NCBI RefSeq assembly: GCF_030019085.1
Contig: NZ_JASEFJ010000013.1
Location: 1-51,575 of the forward strand
Direction: 5' to 3'
Source of the DNA: Methanoculleus sp.
Lineage (GTDB): Archaea; Halobacteriota; Methanomicrobia; Methanomicrobiales; Methanoculleaceae
Length of the DNA stretch: 51,575 nucleotides
In this document: positions 7,323-16,015 of the stretch, in pieces
Layout: each line of letters starts with the position of its first letter
How positions within the stretch are numbered: the stretch's first letter is position 1
The notes under the pieces: model-generated
The model's database searches: none
What the model was told of the DNA's origin: nothing
Seen by the model: only the letters and a program-made list of their open reading frames with translations
Position numbers and translations under genes: made by a program

Positions 7323-8501
7323 ATGGCTGACGGCTTTGTCCCGGAGGTTGTCGTCTCAAACCACCTTGAGAAGGTAAAAAACGAGATCTTCTCATACATC
7401 GAGTCAAACGCCAGAGCCATAGACGACAACTTCGCCGCTTTCTTCGGGAACATCGTCACGATCCTCGACAATGCCGGTGTCTCCATCCCCGACCAGGTTT
7501 ACGACGAGTTCATCGACTCGATCGCCTACAGGGTCTTTGACGTCAGCAAACGGGCCGGAGACCTGAAGTTCCTGGCCCGCGCCTGCGAGATCGCCTGCGG
7601 GATGAAACGGAAGAAGGAGCGCAAGGCCGGCGTCCACCTTGCAGCAGCGGTCAAACTGATGAAGATCGGGATGCCACTTGCGGCAACTGCGTTTCTCCAA
7701 CCATACCGAAAACATGATGCCACCGTTGGATGCTGGTACGCCTACTGTTACTACACCCTCTACAAAGATGGGTCGCCTGAACCCGGCTACTCCGCTGCCG
7801 AACGCTGGAACTACCTCAAGACCGCACGCCAGCATATGGAGGAACTCGGACAGGTGCAGCCCGGACTGAACCGCGTGGTCAAAGGAGAACTTGCAGATGA
7901 CCGCTGGCTTATCGAACCGTTCTGGGTGATGATCTTTCTTGCTACCGAGTGGGTCCCTGAGAACCGGTGGTTCCTTGAGATCGGGATCGCACGCGCAAAG
8001 ATGGAGAAGAACGAACCGGCACTGGTGAAACTGCTCCAGATCGGGTTCATCCGGTTTCCAAACGACATGCTCTTCTACCGCGAGGCCTACCACCTCAAGT
8101 TCGAGCAGGGCGACCTCGCAGACGCCCTTGGACTCATACGCGACCTTATCCAGAGGTTTCCCGAAGACCCCGAACCGGTCTACTACGGTCTCCGTACAGG
8201 TCTATACCTCCCCCAGAAGGAGGTCTTTGAGGAGTTCCGTATACGTGCCGAGGCGATAAAGATGCCCGGGCACGTCCTCTACCTCATCGACTACATGTAT
8301 GCCTACCTCAGAGGCAGGATGGATCAGGCGACACTCTCTCTGGAAGAGTTCCACCGGAAGTACCCATCCCTTAACTACTACTCTGAGATCCTCCGGTTCA
8401 TCACCGCTGAGATCCCCCCTACAGAGAGGGGCGTCAGGAGAACTCTATTCCTCTCGGTCGACAACTTCTGCAAGAAGATGCTGAAGATCGGAGAGACCTG
8501 A
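7323..8501 (+). CDS. Conserved hypothetical protein, alpha-helical repeat type
   Basis: A 392-residue, almost entirely helical protein without a signal peptide or membrane segment. The C-terminal half contains TPR-like periodicity, for example LVKLLQIGFIRFPNDMLFYR and LIRDLIQRFPEDPEPVYYGL, with Asp/Pro turns between helices. That suggests a protein-protein interaction scaffold. I do not recognise a named family. A TATA-like TTTATGCTATATTC centred about 27 nt upstream of the ATG predicts a leaderless or nearly leaderless mRNA. It lies 62 nt upstream of the radical SAM gene on the same strand, so the two may be co-transcribed. Confidence 0.75.
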   Translation: MADGFVPEVVVSNHLEKVKNEIFSYIESNARAIDDNFAAFFGNIVTILDNAGVSIPDQVYDEFIDSIAYRVFDVSKRAGDLKFLARACEIACGMKRKKERKAGVHLAAAVKLMKIGMPLAATAFLQPYRKHDATVGCWYAYCYYTLYKDGSPEPGYSAAERWNYLKTARQHMEELGQVQPGLNRVVKGELADDRWLIEPFWVMIFLATEWVPENRWFLEIGIARAKMEKNEPALVKLLQIGFIRFPNDMLFYREAYHLKFEQGDLADALGLIRDLIQRFPEDPEPVYYGLRTGLYLPQKEVFEEFRIRAEAIKMPGHVLYLIDYMYAYLRGRMDQATLSLEEFHRKYPSLNYYSEILRFITAEIPPTERGVRRTLFLSVDNFCKKMLKIGET

Positions 8502-8563
8502 GGGTGCCGCAAAGAGCATCCTGATGGTTTCACGCAGCCTAACATCTACAGAGACACCCCTCC

Positions 8564-9318
8564 ATGGCATACCGATACCTCTTTGGCCCTGTTGTATCCA
8601 GACGACCCGGAATCTCGCCTGGAGTGGGACTCGTGCCACCAAAGACCTGCAACTTCGACTGCGTTTACTGCGAGTGCTGGCCTACGACCAACATCACCTG
8701 CGAGCGGCGCGACTACTTCCCTGCCGATCAGATCATCGCAGAACTCAACGACTGCCCTGGAAAGGCGCCTGACCTCGACTACGTCACCTTCGCCGGTTCG
8801 GGGGAGTCAACGCTGCATGCCAGGATTGGCGAGATCATCGGGTTCCTCAAGGACCGCTACCCCCCCGTTACCGGGTCGCAGTGCTGACAAACATTACGCT
8901 CCTTGCAGATCCAGATGTCCGGGCCGCACTCATGCGGGCCGACCTCGTGGCACCGTCGCTTGATTCAGTCTCCGGGGAGAGGTTCCAGCGACTCCACCGC
9001 CCATGTCCCGGCGTCACCCCGGAGGGAGGGGTCGCCGGGCTGCGCGATTTTGTCCGGGAATACCCCGGCGAGGTCTGGCTCGAGATCTTCATAGTTCCCG
9101 GGATCAACGACAGAGACGACGAGATCCAGCGCGTGAAGGGGGCCATCGCCACCATAAACCCCGACCGCGTGCAGGTGAACACACTCGACCGGCCGGGAAC
9201 CGGTCCCGCGGTGAGACCTGCACCGCTCCCGGTGCTCGAGCGGATCGCGGCAGAACTCGGCGGCGAGGTTGCCGGGGCGGAATCCACCGAAAGGGTGCAG
9301 CCCGGACGCGGGCGCTGA
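8564..9318 (+). pseudogene. Radical SAM protein (COG0731-like), interrupted by a frameshift
   Basis: Two reading frames together encode one radical SAM protein of about 250 residues. The first frame (8564-8887) carries the N-terminus, including the cluster motif CNFDCVYC and the GSGESTLH glycine motif. The second (from about 8870 to 9318) carries the rest of the barrel, including a VPGINDRDDEI segment and an LDRPGTGPAV C-terminal region. The break falls at a run of seven C (8860-8866). Adding one C restores a continuous RYPPRYRVAVLTN, which matches the expected strand of the family. It may therefore be a real inactivating deletion or a sequencing error in a homopolymer. The family resembles MJ0683-type radical SAM proteins related to tRNA wybutosine synthesis, but the substrate is not known. 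Confidence 0.85.
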
Positions 9319-9421
9319 AGACTCAGGTCGCACTCCAGAAGAGCCCACCGTGGGGTCATTTGCGACTGTGGCATTACCGGCACGAATATGCCATAGCGCT
9401 GAGAGATCTATATGATTATTC

Positions 9422-10453
9422 ATGGCGGCCGGTAAGGAGATACTCAGCACACTACAGACACTCGTCGATCGGGATATCACGCTCATGCATATCTGCGGGA
9501 CTCACGAGGCGGCGATCGCACGCGCAGGGATCCGCAGCATCCTCCCGGAGAGGCTCAAGATCGTGATGGGGCCGGGCTGCCCCGTCTGTATCACGCCGCA
9601 GGGAGAGATCGACGCCGCACTGGAACTGGTGAACCGCGGTTGCACCATCACCACATACGGCGACCTCCTGCGGGTTCCGGGTTCGAGCGGATCGCTTGAG
9701 TCAAGCGGCGGGGATGTCCGCGTGGTGCAGGGTGTGCACAAAGCGGTTGAGATCGCACGGCGAGAACCGGAACGTGAGGTCGTCTTCATATCGGTCGGGT
9801 TCGAGACCACCGCTCCAACCGTTGCAGCAACCCTCCTCACACGGCCGCCGGATAACTTCTCGATCCTCTCATGCCACAGACTCGTCCCTCCGGCAATGGC
9901 CTGGCTCCTTGACCAGGGCGAGGCAGCGCTTGATGGGTTCATCCTACCGGGTCACGTCTGCACCGTTATGGGCTACCAGGAGTATGAGCAGTTCCCCGTC
10001 CCGCAGGTCGTTGCCGGGTTCGAACCCGAGGATATCCTCCTCGGGCTGCTGATGGCGGTCAGACAGGTCCGCGAGGGAAGACACGAGGTGGAGAACGCCT
10101 ACCCCCGTGCGGTCACGCGGGAGGGAAACGTCAAGGCAAAACGCCTTATGTATGAGGTCTTCGAACCGTTCGATGTCGAGTGGCGGGGGTTCCCGGTTAT
10201 CCCGGCCTCAGGCCTCCGGTTGAAACCGGAGTTTGAGGACTACGATGCGCAGAAGAAGTTCGATATCGAGATCCGGCATGTGGAGAAGCATTCCGCCTGT
10301 ATCTGCGACCGCGTCCTGCGCGGCATCGCGAGGCCAGCTGACTGTAAACTCTTCGGGAAGGCCTGCACCCCCCGCACCCCGGTCGGCCCATGCATGGTCA
10401 GCCACGAAGGGGCGTGCAGGATATGGCACCTCTACGAGTCGCGGAGAGGCTGA
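9422..10453 (+). CDS. hypD: Hydrogenase maturation factor HypD
   Basis: A 343-residue HypD, the scaffold protein that with HypC assembles the Fe(CN)2CO group of NiFe hydrogenases. Family motifs are intact: MHICGTHE with the essential cysteine, GPGCPVC, PGHVCTVMG, and the C-terminal iron-sulfur cysteines in CICDRVLRG, CKLFGKAC and GPCMVSHEGAC. Length is near the usual 350-370. No other hyp genes are adjacent, which is common in methanogens, where they are scattered. It would serve the hydrogenase encoded at 41453-43740 and others elsewhere. Confidence 0.96.
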   Translation: MAAGKEILSTLQTLVDRDITLMHICGTHEAAIARAGIRSILPERLKIVMGPGCPVCITPQGEIDAALELVNRGCTITTYGDLLRVPGSSGSLESSGGDVRVVQGVHKAVEIARREPEREVVFISVGFETTAPTVAATLLTRPPDNFSILSCHRLVPPAMAWLLDQGEAALDGFILPGHVCTVMGYQEYEQFPVPQVVAGFEPEDILLGLLMAVRQVREGRHEVENAYPRAVTREGNVKAKRLMYEVFEPFDVEWRGFPVIPASGLRLKPEFEDYDAQKKFDIEIRHVEKHSACICDRVLRGIARPADCKLFGKACTPRTPVGPCMVSHEGACRIWHLYESRRG

Positions 10454-10476
10454 AAACCTCCTGGCTCTCCGCTGGC

Positions 10477-10486
10477 CTTTTATACC
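10477..10486 (+). promoter_or_regulatory. TATA box of tRNA-Arg
   Basis: CTTTTATACC lies about 25-33 nt upstream of the tRNA 5' end at 10510, the expected spacing for archaeal transcription starting at or near the mature 5' end. Confidence 0.55.
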
Positions 10487-10509
10487 ATATGAAACAACCT
10501 AATATGGAA

Positions 10510-10580
10510 GTCCCGGTAGGGTAGTGGACATCCTGAAAGCCTCCGGAGCTTTCGACCCGGGTTCAAATCCCGGCCGGGGC
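10510..10580 (+). tRNA. tRNA-Arg (anticodon CCG)
   Basis: A 71-nt cloverleaf. Acceptor GTCCCGG/CCGGGGC has one T-G pair, the D stem is GGGT/ATCC, the anticodon arm AAAGC-CTCCGGA-GCTTT gives anticodon CCG, and the T arm CCGGG-TTCAAAT-CCCGG is perfect. CCA is not encoded and no intron is seen. Confidence 0.88.
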
Positions 10581-10623
10581 GTTTACACTATTTGTTCAGG
10601 TCAGGACAGTTCCACCTTCCACT

Positions 10624-11766
10624 TCAGGTGTCTTCATCCATCAGCCTGGATAGGCCGATCGGTCTTCTCTCGGGCAACTCTACATCCTCACCGTGTTTTC
10701 GCAGGAAGTTCCTGACATTTGCGGACTCAACCCACCCCCGGTCAAGTTCGGCGATAAACCGATCTATCAGCCCCGCCTGCTCCAGGATCTTCTCCGCAAG
10801 GGGGTCGTCTATCATCTCCGCGCAGCCGACGATCACCTGGAGGGGGTTCCGGATATGGTCTCCGATAACCGCAAACTGCTCAATATTCTTTCCAAGCTGC
10901 GCGTAGGACTCTCGCTTCAGATTATCAAGCCTGATGCGCTCGGTGATATCCATGACGATCAGCATGATGCAGAAAGGCTGCCCGGTCTCGTTCTGCACAG
11001 CGCTGCCGGAGACCTCGATGTGAAACGACGATTCGTCGCGTCGCAACCCCTCCACCTCCAGTATGACCGGCCGGTTCTGCAGGAGATCACGGACGATCTC
11101 TTCCGCAACGGATGGGTCGACAAAGAAACTCTCCAGGTTCATCCCCCTGAGAGCCTCTGGACCGCTGTAGCCGAACATCTCCGCAAAGCTCGGATTCGCA
11201 TACGTGACCGCTCTCTCCAGATCGGCGATCAGGATCCCGTTTATCGAGGATTCGAACGCGCTCTCCTTGATCCTGAGGTCGCGCTCGATCCGGATGCGCT
11301 CGGTGATGTCCCGTGCTATCGCCACGATGTAGCGGTCATCGCCGAAGGTGACCGAACGGAAAGCAACCTCCATCGGTATATCCCGGCCATCACGCGTGAG
11401 AAGCGAGACCCTATATGTCTCCCCCGACTCCGCCGGCGACCTGTGTCTTCGCCGGGCATAGTCAAGGAAGTCCGACCTCTGCTCGGGGCATACAAGGTCT
11501 TCAAAAGATCTGGAGAGAAGTTCTTCCCTTGAGTATCCGAGATACCTCTGTGCGGTGGCGTTAAAGTCCACAACTCTCCCGCCCTTTGCCTGGATCAGAA
11601 AGATTGCATCGTATGTCTGATCGAGCAGCGCCCTGAACCGCTCAAGTTCCGCAAGCCGGCTCTGGAGTTCCGGGTAGTAACTCTTATGGAGGGAGGTCTC
11701 CCCGAGACCGATGATCTTCTCACGTAGGGCTTCCCGAGCTAGCCGGGGGTCAGAGTGCTCGCTCAT
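10624..11766 (-). CDS. PAS-domain sensor protein lacking a kinase ATPase domain
   Basis: About 380 residues. After a short helical N-terminus come two PAS domains. The first runs to about residue 160 and is followed by a PAC-like RDGRDIPMEVAFRSV and ARDITERIRIERD. The second spans about residues 160-290 and ends in VMDITERIRLDNLKR. A helical segment then carries an H-box-like IGDHIRNPLQVIVG. No N, G1 or G2 boxes of a histidine kinase ATPase follow, and the protein ends about 70 residues later, so it may dimerise or act through a partner. The start at 11766 (MSEHSDPRLAREAL) overlaps the end of the alcohol dehydrogenase gene by 17 nt. A longer frame to 11844 would run well inside that gene and is rejected. 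Confidence 0.82.
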   Translation of the reverse strand: MSEHSDPRLAREALREKIIGLGETSLHKSYYPELQSRLAELERFRALLDQTYDAIFLIQAKGGRVVDFNATAQRYLGYSREELLSRSFEDLVCPEQRSDFLDYARRRHRSPAESGETYRVSLLTRDGRDIPMEVAFRSVTFGDDRYIVAIARDITERIRIERDLRIKESAFESSINGILIADLERAVTYANPSFAEMFGYSGPEALRGMNLESFFVDPSVAEEIVRDLLQNRPVILEVEGLRRDESSFHIEVSGSAVQNETGQPFCIMLIVMDITERIRLDNLKRESYAQLGKNIEQFAVIGDHIRNPLQVIVGCAEMIDDPLAEKILEQAGLIDRFIAELDRGWVESANVRNFLRKHGEDVELPERRPIGLSRLMDEDT

Positions 11767-12907
11767 AGATCTCCTCAATCTCTTCGCGGGAAAGATCGCG
11801 GGGGTTTGTTGCAAGGCATGGATCAACGTATGCCCGTTCTGCAAGGGCCGGGATCATGTCCCTGGTGACACCGAGCGTGGAAAGCGTCCCGGAGATGCCA
11901 AGCGACCTCCTGAACGCCGCCACCACCCCTGCAGGTGACATCCATTCGTCCTGCCCCTGTCCGAGGATCGCGCCAATCCGGTCGTAGCGGATGGACGCCG
12001 CCTCGTAGTTGGCCTCGATCACATACTCAAGGAGGAGCGCGTTGCAGCGGCCGTGTGCAAGGTCATAGACCCCGCCGAGAGCGTGCGCCATGGCGTGCAC
12101 CGCACCGACACTTGCATTGGAGAACGCAAGACCGGCGTGAAGGCTGGCAAGGAGGGTCGAGAACCGGAGGTTCAGGTCATCAGGGTTCTCGAGGACCGCC
12201 GGCATCGCTTTACTGGTAAGGCGTATCGACTCAAGGGCATGCAGATCGGTGATCGGGGAACTGGCGTTTGAGACGTATGCCTCGATCGCATGAGTGAGGG
12301 CATCGATACCGGAATCCACGGTAAGATCCCGCGGCATAGTCGTCAGGGGTTCGGGATCGAGCAGCGAGACGTCAGGGACGAGCGCCTTGGAGATGATGGC
12401 CACTTTGCGTCTACCCTCTTCGTCCCCGATGATAGCAAACTGGGAGATATCAGCGGATGTTCCAGCTGTCGTCGGGACGCATATGAGCGGCGGCGGGGGC
12501 AGCGGGACCCGGTCAACACCCTCGAACGAAAGTATATCCCGGCCGCTCACGCTCACTATCCCGATGCCCTTGGCACAGTCCATCGGGCTTCCTCCACCGA
12601 CCGCGACAATCCCGTTGCAGCCTTCAGACCAATACACCTCCGCCCCCGCCATCACCTCACCGGCGCGAGGGTTCGGGCTGACAGAGTCATAGATGGTAAA
12701 CGAGACCCCGGCTTCGGTCAGGCTCTCCCCTACGGCCTCAGCCCACCCGACGGCCCTGACACCAGGGTCGGTGACAAGGAGAAGGTGTCGCATCCCGAGG
12801 TTATGGGCATACCGGCCCGCAAGATCGAGCGCCCCCTGACCGCAGACAAATTCTGGGGCCACGAACTTTCTCAGTTCAAGTCGGTTTCTATGATTCATCC
12901 AGAACAC
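11750..12907 (-). CDS. Iron-containing alcohol dehydrogenase family protein
   Basis: A 385-residue group III (iron-dependent) alcohol dehydrogenase. The NAD(P)-binding GGGSPMDCAK, the conserved PTTAGTSAD, and the metal site pattern DSGIDALTHAIEAYVS with downstream HAMAHALGG and HGRCNA are all present. Such enzymes oxidise or reduce alcohols, lactaldehyde or similar carbonyls; the substrate cannot be predicted. The start may be codon 1 (12907) or the Met at codon 4 (12898). It is the first gene of a two-gene unit with the overlapping PAS sensor, which suggests the sensor responds to a related signal, but that is inference. An AT-rich ATATATATG box near 12957-12966 could be its promoter. Confidence 0.9.
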   Translation of the reverse strand: MFWMNHRNRLELRKFVAPEFVCGQGALDLAGRYAHNLGMRHLLLVTDPGVRAVGWAEAVGESLTEAGVSFTIYDSVSPNPRAGEVMAGAEVYWSEGCNGIVAVGGGSPMDCAKGIGIVSVSGRDILSFEGVDRVPLPPPPLICVPTTAGTSADISQFAIIGDEEGRRKVAIISKALVPDVSLLDPEPLTTMPRDLTVDSGIDALTHAIEAYVSNASSPITDLHALESIRLTSKAMPAVLENPDDLNLRFSTLLASLHAGLAFSNASVGAVHAMAHALGGVYDLAHGRCNALLLEYVIEANYEAASIRYDRIGAILGQGQDEWMSPAGVVAAFRRSLGISGTLSTLGVTRDMIPALAERAYVDPCLATNPRDLSREEIEEIYERAL

Positions 12908-13360
12908 CAGCCCGAGACATACGTGGAGAGCTTAACCCAGTAGTAGGGTGGTTTTTTCATATATATTTTGGTGAAAAACCGAAGGGTGGTAATATCCGTT
13001 ACGATATATATTCTGTGGTAATCCAGAGCCATTTCAGAATTTTTTTTTCCACTGCTGGACCGTAGGTTTAGACCTTTGGGACGCCCAAAACCAGGTGGTC
13101 TCGCACACCCGTTAACAAAGAATGCCCTCGTTCGCGTGTATACCCTTACTGGAATCAGAGTGCGCAAAAAATGCTCACCTGCCACCGCCACAGCCCCCCT
13201 CGTGACGGGATAATGAGGGAGGGCACGGCGTCCCGACGATAAAGAATTGCACCCGATCTGCACAACCTTCTCCAGAGACCCTCCGGCTCTTTTCTCCCGG
13301 CGGGGAGTGGTGACAAAACACTTAAGAAAGATTTTTTGCTCATTAGGGTAGAGGCTCTGC
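12908..13360. other. Gene-free intergenic region between divergent genes
   Basis: About 450 nt between the alcohol dehydrogenase and the PEGA gene. The left third is AT-rich with TATATATTTTGG and GATATATATTC stretches that could be promoters. The rest is GC-richer without a supportable gene. A minus-strand frame covering it crosses into the neighbour's promoter and has no ribosome site, so I treat it as non-coding. Confidence 0.5.
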
Positions 13361-14047
13361 ATGCAGAGCGTTTTACGCAACCTACTGATCTTTTCTCTTC
13401 TCGCCTGCTGTTTTATTGTCCTTCCTTCGAGCGCTCAACCGCCCATAGGCGGCGACAATGGATGGTATGCAGTGAACTGCAACGTGAATGGAGCAGACGT
13501 CTACTTTGACAACGAATATCAGGGAACGATCGAGGCCGGTGTGCTCTACGTCCCTGTTTACACCACAGGAACTCCCTATAAGACCTTCCGCGTGGAGAAA
13601 GACGGCTACACGACATACTATGGGGAGGTCACCTCCGTCCCGGCCAAAGGGGAGGTCTTTGACCTTTACGCGACCCTCAACCCCGTCCAGCCCACAGCAG
13701 CACCGATAATCGGCGGGGATATCGGCTGGTACACCGTCCATGTCAACGTTGATGGGGCAACGGTTCAGTTCGATAACGAGGTCAAGGGTGTCACGAGCCA
13801 GGGAGTCCTTACCGTGGAGGTCTACACGACCGGAACACCCTACAGGACATACACCGTGACAAAGGAAGGGTATCAGACCTACACCGGCACCATCGAGCAG
13901 TACCCCGGGAAGGGTGAGACCGTCGACCTCTACGTGACGCTGAACCCGATCACGACACCCACACAGACCGCACCTCTCTCTCCGGCCATTGCTGGCGGCG
14001 CCCTGTTGATTGCGGGGCTGCTCCTGGTTGCGGGGAGAAAAGACTGA
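13361..14047 (+). CDS. Secreted, membrane-tethered protein with two PEGA-like repeats
   Basis: A 228-residue surface protein. Residues 1-25 are a Sec-type signal peptide. Two near-identical beta-rich repeats follow at about 29-107 and 119-197. Both share GGDxGWYxVxxNVxGAxVxFDNE and VYTTGTPYxTYxVxKxGYxTYxG, the pattern of PEGA domains. A Thr/Pro linker and a C-terminal hydrophobic anchor (about 205-224) end in RKD. PEGA repeats are common on methanogen cell surfaces and are thought to mediate binding, but partners are unknown. The C-terminal anchor with basic tail fits membrane tethering. Confidence 0.85.
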   Translation: MQSVLRNLLIFSLLACCFIVLPSSAQPPIGGDNGWYAVNCNVNGADVYFDNEYQGTIEAGVLYVPVYTTGTPYKTFRVEKDGYTTYYGEVTSVPAKGEVFDLYATLNPVQPTAAPIIGGDIGWYTVHVNVDGATVQFDNEVKGVTSQGVLTVEVYTTGTPYRTYTVTKEGYQTYTGTIEQYPGKGETVDLYVTLNPITTPTQTAPLSPAIAGGALLIAGLLLVAGRKD

Positions 14048-14205
14048 ACAAACTATTTTTCATATTTTTCGCAGACACAACCCGGAGCCATCAGGTCATA
14101 GATCTGAAATACAAACTCACACCTTTCCCCGGCAGTAATGCGGGGGGGGACGATCAAGTCGCATCCGATGCGCGTCCTTCGTCACCAAACCCACCTTCCG
14201 GCGCA

Positions 14206-14260
14206 GGCAGTGTGTGGCGATAGACCGCTGGAAGCCGCGCAAGGGCCGGAAACAGGATCT
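14206..14260 (+). repeat. Dispersed repeat, degenerate module A core
   Basis: GGCAGTGTGTGGCGATAGACC followed by GGAAGCCGCGCAAGGGCCG resembles the first 45 nt of module A at 1454. It lies in the 285-nt gene-free gap 3' of the PEGA gene. The match is short and imperfect, so confidence is limited. Confidence 0.4.
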
Positions 14261-14322
14261 TTAAGGTGGATCTCACCGGGACGCCTGAAGATATACTCGG
14301 GGGCATTGGAAAGCGCGGGCGC

Positions 14323-14330
14323 AAAAAAAA
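14323..14330 (-). terminator. Oligo-T terminator of the MTH865-like gene
   Basis: On the minus strand eight T follow the stop codon of the 14333-14572 gene almost directly, the usual form of an archaeal intrinsic terminator. Confidence 0.55.
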
Positions 14331-14332
14331 GT

Positions 14333-14572
14333 TTACATTCCCGCCCGGGAGAGAATGGTGTCGGCCACCTGCTCCGGGGTTTTGAATGGGAAATCCTCTG
14401 ACTTCAGGAGAGAGCCCGCTTCACCTGCGGTCATCTCCACATCGCCTGCTTTACACCGGGTCTTTGCTCCATCAGGGAATGCAGCAAGGAGTTCCTCTGG
14501 CGTACCGATCGGGAACTTTGCACCGGCAAGAGCACCGATGATCTGTGCCCGGATCTCTTCTTTTACGTTCAT
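14333..14572 (-). CDS. MTH865-like family protein
   Basis: A 79-residue protein matching the MTH865-like family by its pattern: [20 protein letters not shown] at the start, then [28 protein letters not shown] and [14 protein letters not shown]. The family has a small EF-hand-like helical fold known from structural genomics, and its function is not established. Its ATG overlaps the stop of the upstream 54-residue gene (ATGA), so the two are translationally coupled. It diverges from the wHTH regulator at 14878, a likely controller. Confidence 0.87.
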   Translation of the reverse strand: MNVKEEIRAQIIGALAGAKFPIGTPEELLAAFPDGAKTRCKAGDVEMTAGEAGSLLKSEDFPFKTPEQVADTILSRAGM

Positions 14573-14733
14573 TCTTTTACCTCCAGCATCTCAGTGATAT
14601 CCCGCACGGCCTTTGCCAGCGAGCAGTCGTTGCTGTGCTCTGCACAGCCGAAACAGGCGCTCTTCACTGCAAGAAGCGCCTGCTCCGCCTTCTCGTCCGA
14701 TACGGACTCTCTGGTGTAGCACCATTCAGGCAT
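14569..14733 (-). CDS. Small four-cysteine protein (54 residues)
   Basis: A short gene: [15 protein letters not shown] at the start, then [19 protein letters not shown] and a C-terminal amphipathic helix. Cysteines at residues 5, 28, 31 and 38 include a CxxC followed six residues later by another Cys. This could bind zinc or an iron-sulfur cluster, or act as a redox pair. A GGTGA ribosome site lies 6 nt before the ATG, and the stop overlaps the start of the MTH865-like gene. I do not recognise a family. The coupling and good ribosome site argue that it is real. Confidence 0.8.
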   Translation of the reverse strand: MPEWCYTRESVSDEKAEQALLAVKSACFGCAEHSNDCSLAKAVRDITEMLEVKE

Positions 14734-14762
14734 GGTTCTCACCGATCATCATATTCGACAGT

Positions 14763-14774
14763 TATATTAATATA
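14763..14774. promoter_or_regulatory. Palindromic TATATTAATATA in divergent promoter region
   Basis: A perfect 12-bp palindrome 30-41 nt upstream of the minus-strand ATG at 14733, where its TATA box should be. It lies between that operon and the divergent wHTH regulator gene, so it could be both promoter element and operator. That is inference from position. Confidence 0.5.
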
Positions 14775-14877
14775 GATTAGCGTCATTAAACTATACAAAA
14801 AACCGGGTGCTACACTCCCATGACCGAACACAACGACCCCGGCCACACCCGGGAACCTTATCAGAGGAGGGATGCCT

Positions 14878-15651
14878 GTGACTGACGGAGCAGAAAACTA
14901 TCTCCGTGAGATAAAGGTGGTCCAAAAAGAGATTGAGGCTCTAAGAAACGAATTGCGGCGGTTTATAGACCACGCAAACAGCCAGAAAATCGAGATGGCG
15001 CTTTCAGGGCTCAGGAAAGAGTATGCCAGCCTCTTTGTCGAGCAGCATCTTGGCGACGCGGAGCGCGGGCTACAGGAACGGATGATCCGGGATTGTCCGA
15101 TGCGTGACCAATGTTACGCCACATTCTACGATTTTCTCAAGAGTTCAGCAGAACTTATTGGAGACGGCGAGGTCCGTGAAGAGGTTGTCCGGTCATACCG
15201 CGACAGACTGGCAAAGATGCGAGAGGAGGGGAGATTTGAGAACTGCTCCACCTGTTTTGCCGAGACAAACCGTCTATTTGAGAAACAGATCGACCTGATG
15301 CGATCGCTCGGGATCTACCAGGGCGAGGAAGATACCCTGGCCATCGCCGATCTGCCTGGAGATACCCTGGTTCAGGACTTTCTTGAGCCGCTTGCAAACC
15401 GCCACAGGTTCAGGATCGTCCAGTCACTTGCCACCGGGACGCAGACATTCTCGGAGATCTCAACCCTGACCGGCCTGAAAGGGGGAAACCTGCTCTTTCA
15501 TCTCAAGAAACTCCAGGATGCCGGGATGATCCTCCAGCAGCACGAGCGGGGAGACTACATCATAACCGGAAAGGGTTACAGGGCGCTCAAAGCCATCGGG
15601 GCGCTACAGTCACAGGAGGTCAAATCCACCCGGCGGGACGGGAGCAATTGA
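14878..15651 (+). CDS. Winged-helix transcriptional regulator with N-terminal coiled coil and cysteines
   Basis: About 257 residues. The N-terminal 70 are a charged helical, probably coiled-coil region. Cysteines occur in DCPMRDQCYATF and NCSTCFAE, a CX5C and a CX2C pair that might bind a metal or sense redox state. The C-terminal 80 residues are an ArsR-type winged helix: FLEPLANRHRFRIVQSLATG, then TFSEISTLTGLKGGNLLFHL as the recognition part and a wing around GDYIITGKGYRAL. GTG 14878 is preferred because AGGAGGG ends 6 nt upstream; the ATG at 14872 abuts that ribosome site. It diverges from the cysteine protein/MTH865 operon, its likely target. Confidence 0.85.
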   Translation: MTDGAENYLREIKVVQKEIEALRNELRRFIDHANSQKIEMALSGLRKEYASLFVEQHLGDAERGLQERMIRDCPMRDQCYATFYDFLKSSAELIGDGEVREEVVRSYRDRLAKMREEGRFENCSTCFAETNRLFEKQIDLMRSLGIYQGEEDTLAIADLPGDTLVQDFLEPLANRHRFRIVQSLATGTQTFSEISTLTGLKGGNLLFHLKKLQDAGMILQQHERGDYIITGKGYRALKAIGALQSQEVKSTRRDGSN

Positions 15652-16015
15652 AGGTTAACCCCGCCAGGGGCACAAGAACCTCGCCGGTAGCGACGAGTCG
15701 TGGACGGCGGCGGTAATCTTTTCCCGGTCACGACCTCTCTCCTGCTCCCATAAGTACGGGGCAGGGTTTCCCCCTCCCTGGCGTTCGTATCCCCGGCAAC
15801 AGAACCCGAGCGCAGAGACGCCCTGACGCTTTCCTCGTTTTGGCTCTTCTACCATACCCCGCAGGGGCATCGCCGATCGTTTTGCATCGATGCCGGATAG
15901 ATTCGGCCCTGAAACCAGGGGTAAGAGATATATGCGTGCGATCACCTTTTTATGCAATGCCACCCTCGTGGGGATGACGACCGCGGGTATGGTATAGCAA
16001 CGGAGGCTGATCCAT
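15652..16015. other. Gene-free region
   Basis: About 360 nt between the regulator and the zinc-ribbon protein. An unbroken minus-strand frame of about 100 codons exists, but it is Arg/Gly/Pro-rich, has no ribosome site and resembles antisense of GC-rich DNA. I see no supportable gene. Confidence 0.4.

Noticed and set aside
12895-13380. 161-codon minus-strand frame across the ADH/PEGA gap
   Set aside because: No ribosome site, mixed composition, and it covers both divergent promoters.
15655-15963. 102-codon minus-strand frame
   Set aside because: Arg/Gly/Pro-rich without a ribosome site or a recognisable pattern. It could be another repeat, but I saw no second copy in this window.
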